This document shows, one piece after another, positions 37,106 to 46,188 of a stretch of DNA of 64,000 nt. A program made the translations under genes and the position numbers. The stretch's first letter is position 1. The number at the start of each line of letters is the position of its first letter. This DNA is from Pseudomonadota bacterium (GTDB lineage Bacteria > Pseudomonadota > Gammaproteobacteria > Burkholderiales > SG8-39), in contig CANGMI010000008.1 of assembly GCA_947455195.1 (NCBI GenBank), positions 124,001 to 188,000 on the forward strand, given 5' to 3'. The notes under the pieces are model-generated. The model saw only the letters and a list, made by a program, of their open reading frames with translations. It was not told where the DNA came from and did not search any database.

Positions 37106-38626
37106 GTGATGGCTTTTGCGCCGATCTTCACGGTCGAGAGCATTCGAGCCATCGAGGCCCGTGCCGGGGAACGCCTGACGGCGTGCTCGGCGGGGTCGCC
37201 CGGTACGAATCCGGGCGATTCCTTCGAGGTCGATTCCCTCATGCTGCGCGCAGGCACCGCCGCCGCAGGTCATGCGCTCGCGTATCGGACGGCTGCCCGC
37301 CCCGGTCGACTGCTGGCACTGGCAGGTCCGGGCAACAATGGCGGCGATGCGATCGTGGCTGCCTGTGCCTTGCGTCGCCAGGGCGTGCCGGTCGACCTGC
37401 ATCTGCTGGGCGATCAGGGCAGCCTCCCGCGTGAGGCTGCCGCTGCGGCACAACGCTGGCAGTCGATGGGCGGATCGTTCATTGAAACGCTGCCGATGCG
37501 CCCACCCTCGCTCGTTCTCGACGGACTGTTCGGCATCGGACTCACCCGCCCGATCGAGGGCGATGCTGCCCGCCTCATCGACGCGGTTCATGCATGGTGC
37601 TGCCCGGTCCTGGCACTCGACATTCCGAGCGGGATACAAGGCGATACTGGCGCACGACTGGGCTGTGCCATTCGTGCCGCGGCAACGCTGACCTTCATCG
37701 GGCTGAAGCCCGGGCTGCTCACCCTCGACGGACCCGACCACAGCGGCACGATCGCGGTGGCGCCGATCGGCATCGACGAAGCGACCCGAGGTACGCCCGA
37801 CGGGTTCCTGATCGACAAGGCAGTCCTGCCGCTTCTGCGTTCACCGCGGCCTCGCAACTTTCACAAGGGTCATGCGGGCACCGTGGGCATCATTGGCGGG
37901 GCAACCGGCATGACGGGTGCGGCGCTCCTGGCTGGGCGTGCTGCGCTGCGGACCGGTGCCGGAAAGGTGCTCGTGGGCATGGTCGCTCACGAACACCCTG
38001 CACTCGACCTGCTCGCCCCCGAGCTCATGCTGATCGCGCCAGCCCTGGGAATTGCCGAGGCAAGTACGATCGCGATCGGCCCCGGCCTTGGGTCCTCACG
38101 GCGGGCGCAGGCACTGCTGGCCGAGGCGATCGCACGACCGGTGCCGCTTGTTCTCGATGCCGATGCCCTGAATCTCCTCGCGCGCAGCCCGGCGCTCGGG
38201 ACAGCCCTGGCGAGACGAACGCAAGCCACGCTGCTGACCCCGCATCCGGCCGAGGCAGCGCGACTGCTGGGCATCCACACGCGCGCGGTCCAGGCCAACC
38301 GGGTCGCGAGCGCGCTGCAGATGGCGGCCCGGTTCAACGCCACGGTCGTTCTGAAGGGCAATGGCAGTGTGGTTGCCGAGCAGACCGGGCCTTTTGCCAT
38401 CATCGGCTCGGGCAATCCGGGCATGGCCGCCGCGGGTATGGGTGACTGTCTCACCGGCATCATCGCGGCGCTGCTGGCTCAAGGGCTCGATGCAGCCACC
38501 GCAGCACGCGGCGGTGCCTGGCTGCACGGAGCCGCCGGTGACCACATGGCCGGCCACGCACAGGCCGTCGGCCTGTGCGCCAGCGAGTTGGCCGATGCGG
38601 CACGACAGCTGTTGAATGCCGACTGA
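37106..38626 (+). CDS. nnr: Bifunctional NAD(P)H-hydrate epimerase / ADP-dependent dehydratase
   Basis: A 506-residue repair enzyme. The N-terminal YjeF_N epimerase half has GPGNNGGDAIVAA near residue 75 and LDIPSGIQGDTGA. The C-terminal kinase-like dehydratase half begins near residue 235 and has GGATGMTGAALLAGRAALRTGAGKV, LDADALNLL, TPHPAEAARL, and GSGNPGMAAAGMGDCLTGIIAALLAQG. It rescues hydrated NAD(P)H. Start GTG 37106 or ATG 37109. 34 bases after dctP, though functionally unrelated to it. Confidence 0.96.
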   Translation: MMAFAPIFTVESIRAIEARAGERLTACSAGSPGTNPGDSFEVDSLMLRAGTAAAGHALAYRTAARPGRLLALAGPGNNGGDAIVAACALRRQGVPVDLHLLGDQGSLPREAAAAAQRWQSMGGSFIETLPMRPPSLVLDGLFGIGLTRPIEGDAARLIDAVHAWCCPVLALDIPSGIQGDTGARLGCAIRAAATLTFIGLKPGLLTLDGPDHSGTIAVAPIGIDEATRGTPDGFLIDKAVLPLLRSPRPRNFHKGHAGTVGIIGGATGMTGAALLAGRAALRTGAGKVLVGMVAHEHPALDLLAPELMLIAPALGIAEASTIAIGPGLGSSRRAQALLAEAIARPVPLVLDADALNLLARSPALGTALARRTQATLLTPHPAEAARLLGIHTRAVQANRVASALQMAARFNATVVLKGNGSVVAEQTGPFAIIGSGNPGMAAAGMGDCLTGIIAALLAQGLDAATAARGGAWLHGAAGDHMAGHAQAVGLCASELADAARQLLNAD

Positions 38627-38643
38627 ACCTCTGGAGTCCCGCC

Positions 38644-40368
38644 ATGACTGGCGCTGCTGAACCCGACCACGAACGATTCCTGAAGCGTGCCTGGCGTCTC
38701 GCGTGCCCGTACTGGCGATCGAGCGAACGTGTCCTGGCATGGGCACTCCTCGCCGCAAGCATCGGGCTCACGCTTTTCATGGTCTGGATCGACGTACTCT
38801 TCAACACCTGGCAGAAAGACTTCTACAACGCGCTCGAAGAGAAGAACGAAGCCGACTTCTGGGCGCTGCTCGCCTGGTTCTGCCTGCTGGCCGCCGTGAT
38901 GATCACCGCGGCGGTATACCAGCAATACCTGCAACGCATGCTCGAGATGCGCTGGCGCGCCTGGGTCACCGCCCGATACACCACAACCTGGCTCGAGCAG
39001 AACACCTTCTACCGGCTCGAACTCGATCGCAGCACCGACAACCCCGACCAGCGCATCACCGAGGATGTGCGGCTGTTCACCAGCGGCGTATTGAACCTGT
39101 CGCTCGGACTCCTCAACGCTGTCGTGACACTCGTCTCCTTCATCGGCATTCTCTGGCTGGCATCGGGCCCGCTCGCGATCACCCTCGGTGGCATGCACTT
39201 CGTGATTCCGGGCTACATGGTCTGGGCAGCACTGCTCTACGCCTTGGCTGGCAGCGTCATCACCTGGATGCTCGGGCGCCCCCTGGTCCGCCTGTCCAAC
39301 GAACAGCAGGCGCGCGAAGCCGACTTCCGCTTCGGCCTCATGAGGCTGCGTGAAAATGCAGAAGGCGTCGCGCTGTATCGCGGAAGTGCGGTCGAACGGG
39401 CAGCGAGCGAGCGGCTTTTCGGGCGGGTCCTCACGAACTGGTGGGACCTCATCCGCACCACCAAGCGACTGCGTTTCTTCACCATCAGCTACGCCCAGGT
39501 GGCCATCGTGTTTCCGTTCTGGGTCGCCGCCGGGCGCTACTTCTCGGGTCAGGTGACTCTGGGTCAACTCATGCAGATCAGTTCAGCCTTCGACAAGGTG
39601 CGTGAGTCGCTGTCCTGGTTCGTGACAACCTACGCCGAACTTGCCGCCTGGAAGGCCAGCGTCGATCGGTTGCTCGGGTTTCATGACGCGGTCGCGGCCG
39701 CGCGCGCCGCCCAGGACCATGCCGGCCTTGCCATCCGATCGAGCGAGCAGAGCCTGTCGATCACTGGTCGCGGAGTAACGATTCAACTGCCCGACGGGCG
39801 CACCGTGCTTCAGCCGACCAACTTCACGATCGAGCGGGGCGCGCGCGTGCTGCTCACCGGGGCTTCGGGTAGCGGCAAGAGCACCTTCTTCCGGGCGCTG
39901 TCGGGCATCTGGCCCTTTGCCGGTGGCACGATCGAGATACCGGCGACAACCCGCATGCTCTTCCTGCCGCAAAAGCCCTACATGCCCGTCGGGTCGTTGC
40001 GCGCCGCCGTGGCCTACCCGGAGCCTGCCGATCAGTTCGATGACAAGGTCCTCGGCGAAACCCTCGGGCGAGTCCATCTCGCACACCTTGCAGGCGCACT
40101 CGATGAAGAACGGAACTGGTCGCTGCAACTGAGCCCGGGCGAGCAGCAGCGCCTCGCCATCGCCCGCGCGCTCCTCGTTCGCCCCGACTGGCTGTTTCTC
40201 GACGAGGCCACCGCCTCACTGGACGAAGCCACCGAGGCGGGCATGTACGAACTGCTGCAGGCCGAATTGCCGCAGGCGACGCTGCTCAGCATCGCCCACC
40301 GACCGCAGGTCGCGCGCCATCACGAGCACCACTGGCACCTCGAGGCGGGTCAACTGCATCTCGGCTGA
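38644..40368 (+). CDS. ABC transporter, fused membrane-ATPase (SbmA/BacA-YddA-like)
   Basis: A 574-residue half transporter. Residues 1-340 form the ABC_membrane_2 domain (LFNTWQKDFYNALEEKNEADFW; NPDQRITEDVRLFTSG is highly characteristic). The ATPase follows, with Walker A TGASGSGKST, signature LSPGEQQR and Walker B WLFLDEATASLDE. This matches YddA and the ABCD/Rv1819c class; SbmA/BacA lack the ATPase. Members take up peptides, cobalamin or fatty acyl compounds, so the substrate is open. The start at 38644 has CTGGAG upstream, 17 bases after nnr. Confidence 0.92.
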   Translation: MTGAAEPDHERFLKRAWRLACPYWRSSERVLAWALLAASIGLTLFMVWIDVLFNTWQKDFYNALEEKNEADFWALLAWFCLLAAVMITAAVYQQYLQRMLEMRWRAWVTARYTTTWLEQNTFYRLELDRSTDNPDQRITEDVRLFTSGVLNLSLGLLNAVVTLVSFIGILWLASGPLAITLGGMHFVIPGYMVWAALLYALAGSVITWMLGRPLVRLSNEQQAREADFRFGLMRLRENAEGVALYRGSAVERAASERLFGRVLTNWWDLIRTTKRLRFFTISYAQVAIVFPFWVAAGRYFSGQVTLGQLMQISSAFDKVRESLSWFVTTYAELAAWKASVDRLLGFHDAVAAARAAQDHAGLAIRSSEQSLSITGRGVTIQLPDGRTVLQPTNFTIERGARVLLTGASGSGKSTFFRALSGIWPFAGGTIEIPATTRMLFLPQKPYMPVGSLRAAVAYPEPADQFDDKVLGETLGRVHLAHLAGALDEERNWSLQLSPGEQQRLAIARALLVRPDWLFLDEATASLDEATEAGMYELLQAELPQATLLSIAHRPQVARHHEHHWHLEAGQLHLG

Positions 40369-40447
40369 AAAGAGGTGAAGAAGGCGAGGCTCGACCAGGC
40401 GCGGTTCGGCGCTCAGGCGATGGAGGTCCCGAGGGTGCCGCGCTAGC

Positions 40448-41926
40448 TCAGTGACTCGGGGCGAGCGGCTCGGGATGCAGCACCGACAAGGGCACACTGC
40501 GCCCGGGGGCCTGAACGATACGGACATGCTCGCGTCGCAAGCCGCGCGCATGCGACAGACCACAGGCATGGGCGATCATGTCGACTTCGCGATTCATGCC
40601 TTCAGCGTAAGCGGCGACACGTTCTGCCTTGTCCTGCACCACGAGGCCACGCTGCAGCCGAGGGTTGTGCGTGGTTACCCCCACCGGACAGGTGTTCTGG
40701 TGGCAGCGCATCGCCTGGATGCAACCCAGCGAGAACATGAATCCGCGCGCGGTGTTCACGAAGTCGGCCCCCGCAGCGAGGGCCCATGCGGCCTTGGCCG
40801 AGGTGACGAGCTTGCCCGACGCCACCACACGGATACGACTACGCACCCCGGCCCCGATGAGGGCATCGACCACCAGCGGAAGCGCCTCTGCGACAGGCAA
40901 CGCCACATGGTCTGCCAAGGCCTGGGGGGCTGCACCCGAGCCCCCCTCGCCTCCATCGATGACCAGAAAGTCGGGGGCAGTCTCCAGGCCTCGCCGCAGG
41001 ATGGCTGCGCACAATTCGTCGATGAAGGTGCGCCCACCCACGGCGGTCTTGACCCCGACGGGCTTCCCGGTGAGCGCTCGAATGCGCACGACATGGTCGA
41101 GCAACTGGTCGGCGTTCGCGATGTCGTCATGCCGATTGGGACTGATCGAGTCCTGCCCTGGCTCGATCCCCCGAACCTGCGCGATCTCGGTCGTCACCTT
41201 GGCAGCCGGCAGCACGCCCCCCTTGCCCGGCTTCGCCCCCTGCGACAACTTGATCTCGAAGGCACGCACCTGCGGGATCGCCGCCAGTTCGAGCAGGCGC
41301 TGGTCCGATAGCGCCCCGGCCGCGTCGCGCACACCGTAACGCGCAGTCCCGATCTGCATGATGAGGTCGCATCCGCCCTCGAGGTGGTACGGTGCCAGTC
41401 CACCTTCGCCGGTATCGACCCAGCAGCCTGCCAGCGCCGCGCCGCGCGAGATCGCTCGCACGGCGGGTGCCGAGATCGCGCCGAAACTCATGCCACTCAC
41501 ATTGATCACGGAGCGTGCAAGGAACGGCTCGCGGCAGTAGCCCTCACCGATCATCAGGCCAGGGGTGGGCACGCAATCCTTCTCGAGTACCGGGTAAGGC
41601 GCGTTGACAAAGATGAGAGCGCCGGGACGGTCCAGATCGTACGTTGAACCGAAGCCGATCAGCCCGCCCTCGCGCTTGGCAAGGCGGTATACCCAGCCGC
41701 GTGTGGCCCGATCGAAGGGCATCTCTTCACGATCGTTGAGAAAGAGATACTGGCGAAGATATTCGCCAAGCGCCTCGAACCCGTAGCGCAGGTGCCCGAC
41801 CAGCGGGAAGTTGCGCAGCACCGAATGGCGCTTCTGCGTGATGTCGCGCAAAAAGACCAGCGCCACCGCCGCGATGAACCCGAATCCACCCAGAACCACC
41901 AGCCCCTGCACGATCGCCTCAGGCAT
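40448..41926 (-). CDS. FMN-binding glutamate synthase-like protein (GltB central domain)
   Basis: A 492-residue protein with an N-terminal membrane segment (about 5-25: IVQGLVVLGGFGFIAAVALVF) followed by the GltB/GltS FMN barrel: MSFGAISAPAVRAISRGA, GEGGLAPYH, LSQGAKPGKGGVLPAAKV, DGGEGGSGAAP, and the 3Fe-4S cysteines in LGCIQAMRCHQNTCPVGVTTH. It lacks the N-terminal amidotransferase, so it is not a complete glutamate synthase; physiological role unclear. The next gene upstream on the same strand ends 20 bases before it begins. Confidence 0.9.
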   Translation of the reverse strand: MPEAIVQGLVVLGGFGFIAAVALVFLRDITQKRHSVLRNFPLVGHLRYGFEALGEYLRQYLFLNDREEMPFDRATRGWVYRLAKREGGLIGFGSTYDLDRPGALIFVNAPYPVLEKDCVPTPGLMIGEGYCREPFLARSVINVSGMSFGAISAPAVRAISRGAALAGCWVDTGEGGLAPYHLEGGCDLIMQIGTARYGVRDAAGALSDQRLLELAAIPQVRAFEIKLSQGAKPGKGGVLPAAKVTTEIAQVRGIEPGQDSISPNRHDDIANADQLLDHVVRIRALTGKPVGVKTAVGGRTFIDELCAAILRRGLETAPDFLVIDGGEGGSGAAPQALADHVALPVAEALPLVVDALIGAGVRSRIRVVASGKLVTSAKAAWALAAGADFVNTARGFMFSLGCIQAMRCHQNTCPVGVTTHNPRLQRGLVVQDKAERVAAYAEGMNREVDMIAHACGLSHARGLRREHVRIVQAPGRSVPLSVLHPEPLAPSH

Positions 41927-41946
41927 GGTGGGTCACATCCTCATGG

Positions 41947-42441
41947 TCAGTGAAGCACCCGCACCGGGGCCTCGTCCGGGTCGTCAGGCTGACCGCGCTC
42001 GATTTCCTCGTCGGTTGCAGGTCGCACGCCGACCACCTTGCAACGAAACTTGATTGCAATCCCCGACAGGGGGTGATTGCCGTCGAGAACCACCTGGCCG
42101 TCGGCAATTTCGGTGACGGTATAGATACCCTCGTCATCGTCATCCTCCCCCGGAACCCCCTCGAACTGCATGCCGACTTCGAGCGTATCGGGAAACGCCT
42201 CGCGCGGCGCGAGTCGCACCAGTTCGTCATCGTAGTCACCGAAGGCATCCTCGGGCTCGAGTTCGACCTCGAGCGCATCACCCGGGCTCTTGCCCTCGAG
42301 TGCCGCCTCGACGGCTGGAAATATCTCGTCATAGCCTCCATGCAGATAGGAGAGCGGCTCGGCCGAGGCCTCCAGCTGGTTGCCGAAGAGATCCCAGATC
42401 TCGACTTCGAGCGAAACGACGTAATCTTTGGCTATGTTCAC
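41947..42441 (-). CDS. SlyD-type FKBP peptidyl-prolyl isomerase
   Basis: A 164-residue FKBP with the insert-in-flap layout of SlyD: YVVSLEVEIWDLFGNQLE..., YLHGGYDEIFPAVEAALEGKSPGD, EPEDAFGDYDDELV, then DGQVVLDGNHPLSGIAIKFRCKVVGVR. The acidic C-terminal tail lacks the His/Cys-rich nickel-binding extension of E. coli SlyD. I start at GTG 42441 because CAGGA lies 5-6 bases upstream and MNIAKDYVVSLEVE is the family N terminus; an ATG at 42477 lacks a ribosome site. Divergent from the ribosomal oxygenase gene. Confidence 0.92.
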   Translation of the reverse strand: MNIAKDYVVSLEVEIWDLFGNQLEASAEPLSYLHGGYDEIFPAVEAALEGKSPGDALEVELEPEDAFGDYDDELVRLAPREAFPDTLEVGMQFEGVPGEDDDDEGIYTVTEIADGQVVLDGNHPLSGIAIKFRCKVVGVRPATDEEIERGQPDDPDEAPVRVLH

Positions 42442-42531
42442 GATTGTCCTGCGCCATGCGAATGAGTCCCTGCTCATGGTAAACCAGTTTCATTTAAGCT
42501 TCGCGCGACCCGCCCGCCAGGATTCCCGTCC

Positions 42532-43758
42532 TTGAAAACCCGTCCGATCGACTCTCGCCCCGGCAGCAATCGAGCGGGTGCCACCCGCCTGACACCGGCG
42601 CCCGTGCCACCACGGATCACGAGCACCACCGCAGGACCAGGGTTGCAGTGGGGGCAGGCAGGTAGCCCGGGCGGATTCATGCAGCGTTACTGGCATCGAG
42701 GTTCGCTTCTCCTGCGCTCGGCCCTGCCGGATGCGCAATCGGTCATCGATGAACCCGCGCTGCTGCGTCTGGCCGGACGCGATGATGTCGAGTCACGACT
42801 GATCGTTCGCGAGGGGCTGCACTACACCCTCGAACAGGGTCCCTTCGCCCTCGCGCGGTTCCGGCGCTTGCCCGCTCGCGACTGGACGCTCCTCGTCCAG
42901 GGACTCGACCACCATGTACCGGCGGCGGCCCGACTTCTCGAGCACTTTCGTTTCGTACCGCAGGCACGCCTCGACGACGTCATGGTGAGCCTCGCTGCAC
43001 CCGGGGGGGGCGTCGGCCCTCACGTCGATTCCTACGACGTCTTTCTGCTGCAAGGACCCGGACGACGCCATTGGCGCTACGGCCCTCAGAAAGACCTGTC
43101 ACTCGACCCCGCGCAGCCCCTGAAGATCCTGCGCCACTTCAGCCCCCGCAACGACGAGATTCTCGAACCCGGTGACATGCTGTACCTGCCGCCGCAGGTC
43201 GCTCATGATGGTGTCGCGATCGACCGTTGCATGACATTCTCGATCGGGTTCAGAGCACCGCAAGCGGGCGAGATTGCGCGCGGGTTTCTCGAATACCTGA
43301 CCGACCGCATCGACCTGCCCGGCCGATTTGCCGACCCCGGACGCCCGAGCACCCGCCATGCGGGGCAAGTACCGCAAGACCTGCTCGACTGGATTCAGTC
43401 GACTGTCCAGCGGGTTCGCTGGCAACCGAGCGACATCGCGCGCTTTGCAACCGAATACCTCAGCACCCCGAAACCGCAGGTCATCTTCGATCGGCCCGAG
43501 CCCGAACTCACTCGCAAGGCCTTTCTCGCACGCGTGCGGCGCTTCGGCCTTCGACTGGATGCACGCTCCATCCTGCTTTACCAGGGGGGACACATCTGCC
43601 TGAATGGCACACCCGTCGAGGCCACCGACACGGCACATTCTCGCTGGCTGCGACAACTTGCCGACGCACGGCATGCCGATGCACCGCCAGGCACCGCGCT
43701 CGATGACTGGCTGCATTCAAGCTACAGGTGTGGCGAATTGTTACCGGGCAAGGCCTGA
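42532..43758 (+). CDS. JmjC-type cupin, ribosomal-protein hydroxylase-like (YcfD/RoxA family)
   Basis: 408 residues. A 2-oxoglutarate/Fe(II) oxygenase fold: facial triad HVDSYD (His, Asp) and later VAHDG (His); GDMLYLPPQVAHDGVA and the C-terminal winged-helix-like part (residues 270-408) match E. coli YcfD, which hydroxylates an Arg of ribosomal protein L16. The start is TTG 42532, supported by AGGA 9 bases upstream, since the family segment LQWGQAGSPGGFMQRYWHRG needs sequence before the first ATG (42679). The target in this organism is inferred only. Confidence 0.88.
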   Translation: MKTRPIDSRPGSNRAGATRLTPAPVPPRITSTTAGPGLQWGQAGSPGGFMQRYWHRGSLLLRSALPDAQSVIDEPALLRLAGRDDVESRLIVREGLHYTLEQGPFALARFRRLPARDWTLLVQGLDHHVPAAARLLEHFRFVPQARLDDVMVSLAAPGGGVGPHVDSYDVFLLQGPGRRHWRYGPQKDLSLDPAQPLKILRHFSPRNDEILEPGDMLYLPPQVAHDGVAIDRCMTFSIGFRAPQAGEIARGFLEYLTDRIDLPGRFADPGRPSTRHAGQVPQDLLDWIQSTVQRVRWQPSDIARFATEYLSTPKPQVIFDRPEPELTRKAFLARVRRFGLRLDARSILLYQGGHICLNGTPVEATDTAHSRWLRQLADARHADAPPGTALDDWLHSSYRCGELLPGKA

Positions 43759-43775
43759 ACGGGACTGTAGATCAA

Positions 43776-43787
43776 GGCATAAATGCC
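43776..43787. promoter_or_regulatory. Short palindrome upstream of the lipoprotein promoter
   Basis: GGCAT-AA-ATGCC, a perfect 5-bp inverted repeat overlapping where the -35 element of the downstream extended -10 promoter would be. It could be an operator half-site pair; it is short and may be chance. Confidence 0.3.
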
Positions 43788-43791
43788 GTGC

Positions 43792-43800
43792 TGATACAAT
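43792..43800 (+). promoter_or_regulatory. Extended -10 promoter of the lipoprotein gene
   Basis: TGATACAAT fits the extended -10 pattern (TGnTAtAAT) with five of six -10 bases. The -35 region is poor, as usual for such promoters. It predicts a leader of about 70 bases that contains the hairpin at 43814-43837. Confidence 0.5.
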
Positions 43801-43813
43801 CCTGGGCTGGCCT

Positions 43814-43837
43814 TCGCATGCCATGAGAAGCATGCGA
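43814..43837 (+). other. Perfect 8-bp hairpin in the lipoprotein 5' leader
   Basis: TCGCATGC (43814-43821) pairs with GCATGCGA (43830-43837) around the loop CATGAGAA; CCGGCTTTGTTTCTT follows. It may act as terminator for the upstream oxygenase gene, or as a leader element of the lipoprotein mRNA. Confidence 0.5.
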
Positions 43838-43877
43838 CCGGCTTTGTTTCTTGCATCGCAATTACAGGAATCTCGTC

Positions 43878-44105
43878 ATGAAGCTCGCCCTCACCGCTGC
43901 CGCCATCCTCCTCGCCCTGGGCCTCGCAGCCTGCAGCAAGGAAGAACCCAAACCTGCTCCCGCACCCGCCCCTGCCCCTGCGGCAGCGCCGGCTGAAGCC
44001 CCTGCCCCTGCCCCTGCGGCCGCGCCCGCCGCCGATGCGGCTGCTCCGGCCGCTGAAGCGCCCAAGGCTGACGCCGCTGCCCCTGCTGGTGAAGCCAAGA
44101 AGTAA
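43878..44105 (+). CDS. Small Ala/Pro-rich lipoprotein
   Basis: 75 residues. Signal peptide MKLALTAAAILLALGLAAC with lipobox LAAC; mature part starts CSKEEPKPAP and consists almost entirely of Ala-Pro-Glu-Lys repeats. Such proteins are flexible, extended envelope tethers or spacers. Ser and Lys after the Cys suggest outer-membrane sorting. AGGA lies 8 bases before the ATG. The DNA has short tandem CCTGCCCC-type repeats, a place for length variation. Confidence 0.85.
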   Translation: MKLALTAAAILLALGLAACSKEEPKPAPAPAPAPAAAPAEAPAPAPAAAPAADAAAPAAEAPKADAAAPAGEAKK

Positions 44106-44123
44106 TCGTCACATCGTCTGACG

Positions 44124-44154
44124 CGCCCGACCGCTGCCCTGTGCCGGTCGGGCG
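44124..44154. terminator. Hairpin between convergent lipoprotein and MBL genes
   Basis: CGCCCGACCG (44124-44133) pairs perfectly with CGGTCGGGCG (44145-44154), 11-base loop, 19 bases after the lipoprotein stop. Followed by AAAA rather than T on the plus strand. Probable bidirectional terminator. Confidence 0.6.
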
Positions 44155-44202
44155 AAAAGCGGTGACACTGCCTCACCGCAAGACAGTCGAGCGCCAGAAA
44201 CG

Positions 44203-44973
44203 TCAGGTGTGCACGGCACGCCAGTCCAGTCCGGTCTTCTGATCGGCGACCTCGATCCCGTCTGGCGCGCAGTCCAGAACCGCAGCCAACGCCGCCCGTG
44301 CCAGCGAGGGCGTGTTGTTCGAAGCACTCAGGTGAGCTGCCACGACATGCTGGAGTGCCGAGCGATCGATTGCGTCGAGAAACGCGGCCGCCTGACGGTT
44401 GCTCAAGTGCCCCATCGCCCCACCCACCCGCTCCTTGAGCCAGGCCGGATAGGGCCCTCCCGCAAGCATCGCCACATCATGATTGCACTCGAGCAGGAGG
44501 GCGGACAGTCCGCCATACGCGGCTTGGACATGCGGCGTCGGTGTACCGATGTCGGTCAGAACCCCCATCCGCAGAACACCGTCGGAGAGGACGTACTGCA
44601 CGGGCTCACGGGCATCGTGAGGCACGGGTACCGGATGCACTTCAAGGTCTCCCAGCACGAACGGCGAGTGACTGTCGATCAGGTCGAGCGGCAGGCCCAG
44701 CCCGTCAAGGCCCGATGCCCGGGCCGTACCCCAGGTGAGAAACACCCGCGTGCCGTGCCGCCGCGCAAACGCAGCCACACCACCAATGTGGTCATCGTGC
44801 TCATGGGTCACCAGGATGGCATCGATATCGCCGGGAGCAAGACCCAGCCGGGCAAGGCCCGACTCAACCCGTCGGGGACTCAGGCCGCAATCGATCAGGA
44901 CCCGGGTCGGTCCCGACTCGACCACCAGTGCGTTGCCAGCACTGCCGCTCGCAAGCGAGGCAAACCTCAGCAT
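44203..44973 (-). CDS. MBL-fold metallo-hydrolase (YycJ/WalJ-like)
   Basis: 256 residues. The start MLRFASLASGSAGNALVVES is typical of the YycJ group; metal site VTHEHDDHIGG (HxHxDH) near residue 56, later LTDIGTPTP, LLLECNHD, and HLSASNN. Possible phosphodiesterase or nuclease active on DNA/RNA. It follows bamC by 36 bases and is likely in the dapA-bamC operon. Confidence 0.9.
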   Translation of the reverse strand: MLRFASLASGSAGNALVVESGPTRVLIDCGLSPRRVESGLARLGLAPGDIDAILVTHEHDDHIGGVAAFARRHGTRVFLTWGTARASGLDGLGLPLDLIDSHSPFVLGDLEVHPVPVPHDAREPVQYVLSDGVLRMGVLTDIGTPTPHVQAAYGGLSALLLECNHDVAMLAGGPYPAWLKERVGGAMGHLSNRQAAAFLDAIDRSALQHVVAAHLSASNNTPSLARAALAAVLDCAPDGIEVADQKTGLDWRAVHT

Positions 44974-45009
44974 GCCATCGATCCGGTCGCGTTCGGGGCC
45001 TGACCGACC

Positions 45010-46188
45010 CTAGCGCAATTGCACCTGCAGGAGCGACAGGATGCGACCGGCGGCCGCGGTTCTGTCCGGTTGTCCATCCTTGTCCAGGACCCGCACTTCG
45101 GTCATCTGATCAGCACGTTGACGCAACTGGATGCGGTATTGCTCCGCCGTCGGCTTCTTCGCATCGTCACGCCAGAAAGCGAGCGACGAGAGGAATCCGC
45201 CCGACTTCCTGGGTGCTTCGTTTTCATTCAGATCGACGAACCGCACCCGATACTGAGCCGCAGCCCGATCACGGTCCTCAACCGAGAAACCCACACGGTC
45301 GAGCACCAGACCGACACGGCGCCACGCACGGTCAAGTGAATCGTCCACCTGCAGGTACGCCTGCTCGGACGCCGTCGATACGACCCGAGCACGATCGGCC
45401 TCGGTCTGCGCTGACGTACTGGCCGCCACGGCCGCTCGGGCCTTCATGTCGTCGGATCCGAGTCTCACCATCAACCGGCGCAGGAATTCGGACTCGAGTC
45501 CGGTATCTGACGGGCGAGGCTCCCACAGCGTCTTGCCCTCGTTGCCACCAGGCGTGACGACCGGCTTTTCGACCATGCCGCGGTGACTGACGTAGATCTC
45601 GGTGGTGCCCGGTTGCGCCCCGCGCTCCAGGCGGGTGCGGTACTTGTCGCGCTCGCCGGTGGAATAGATGGTGTCCAGATAGCGTCCAAGCAGATCACGG
45701 ATGGCTCCGCCGGGGAGCTTGGCGTGATTCTCGGCCCAGTCGGTCTCGATGATGCCCAACTCGGGCGCCTCGACCTTCAGGAGAAATCCGTTCTGCTGCC
45801 AGAACTCACGCACGATCGGCCAAAGCACCTCGGGTGCCTGGGGCACGACCAGCCAGCGCTCGGTACCCGAGCGCTGGATCAGCATCTGCCCGGCATCGGG
45901 CAGAACGCCAGCCTCGCGCTGGGCGACAGCAGGCGCTGAGTCCCTGCCATAGGCTGACGCCGAGACGGCGGTACCCCCCGCCACCGGTGCGGGCACGACA
46001 TAGCGATCGTCACGACCCGGGCGGGTCAGATCAGGCGGAACTTCGAGTTGGGCCCCCTTGGCCGCATCCCGTGCCTTGTACTCGGCATCGGTACTGTTCA
46101 TCGAGAGACAGCCGCCCAGGAGGGACAGGCCAACAGCGACCGACCAGGCGCCCACGCATCGCGTCGAGATCAGAACAGCGTCACTCAT
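45010..46188 (-). CDS. bamC: Outer membrane assembly lipoprotein BamC
   Basis: 392 residues. Lipoprotein signal with LSLLGGC; then [10 protein letters not shown], the conserved unstructured BamC segment that binds BamD. Two helix-grip domains follow: [26 protein letters not shown]...[16 protein letters not shown], and [30 protein letters not shown]. Part of the Bam beta-barrel assembly machine. Its ATG overlaps the dapA TGA by four bases, the usual dapA-bamC arrangement. Start chosen from that overlap; the ORF continues 86 codons upstream without meaning. Confidence 0.95.
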   Translation of the reverse strand: MSDAVLISTRCVGAWSVAVGLSLLGGCLSMNSTDAEYKARDAAKGAQLEVPPDLTRPGRDDRYVVPAPVAGGTAVSASAYGRDSAPAVAQREAGVLPDAGQMLIQRSGTERWLVVPQAPEVLWPIVREFWQQNGFLLKVEAPELGIIETDWAENHAKLPGGAIRDLLGRYLDTIYSTGERDKYRTRLERGAQPGTTEIYVSHRGMVEKPVVTPGGNEGKTLWEPRPSDTGLESEFLRRLMVRLGSDDMKARAAVAASTSAQTEADRARVVSTASEQAYLQVDDSLDRAWRRVGLVLDRVGFSVEDRDRAAAQYRVRFVDLNENEAPRKSGGFLSSLAFWRDDAKKPTAEQYRIQLRQRADQMTEVRVLDKDGQPDRTAAAGRILSLLQVQLR

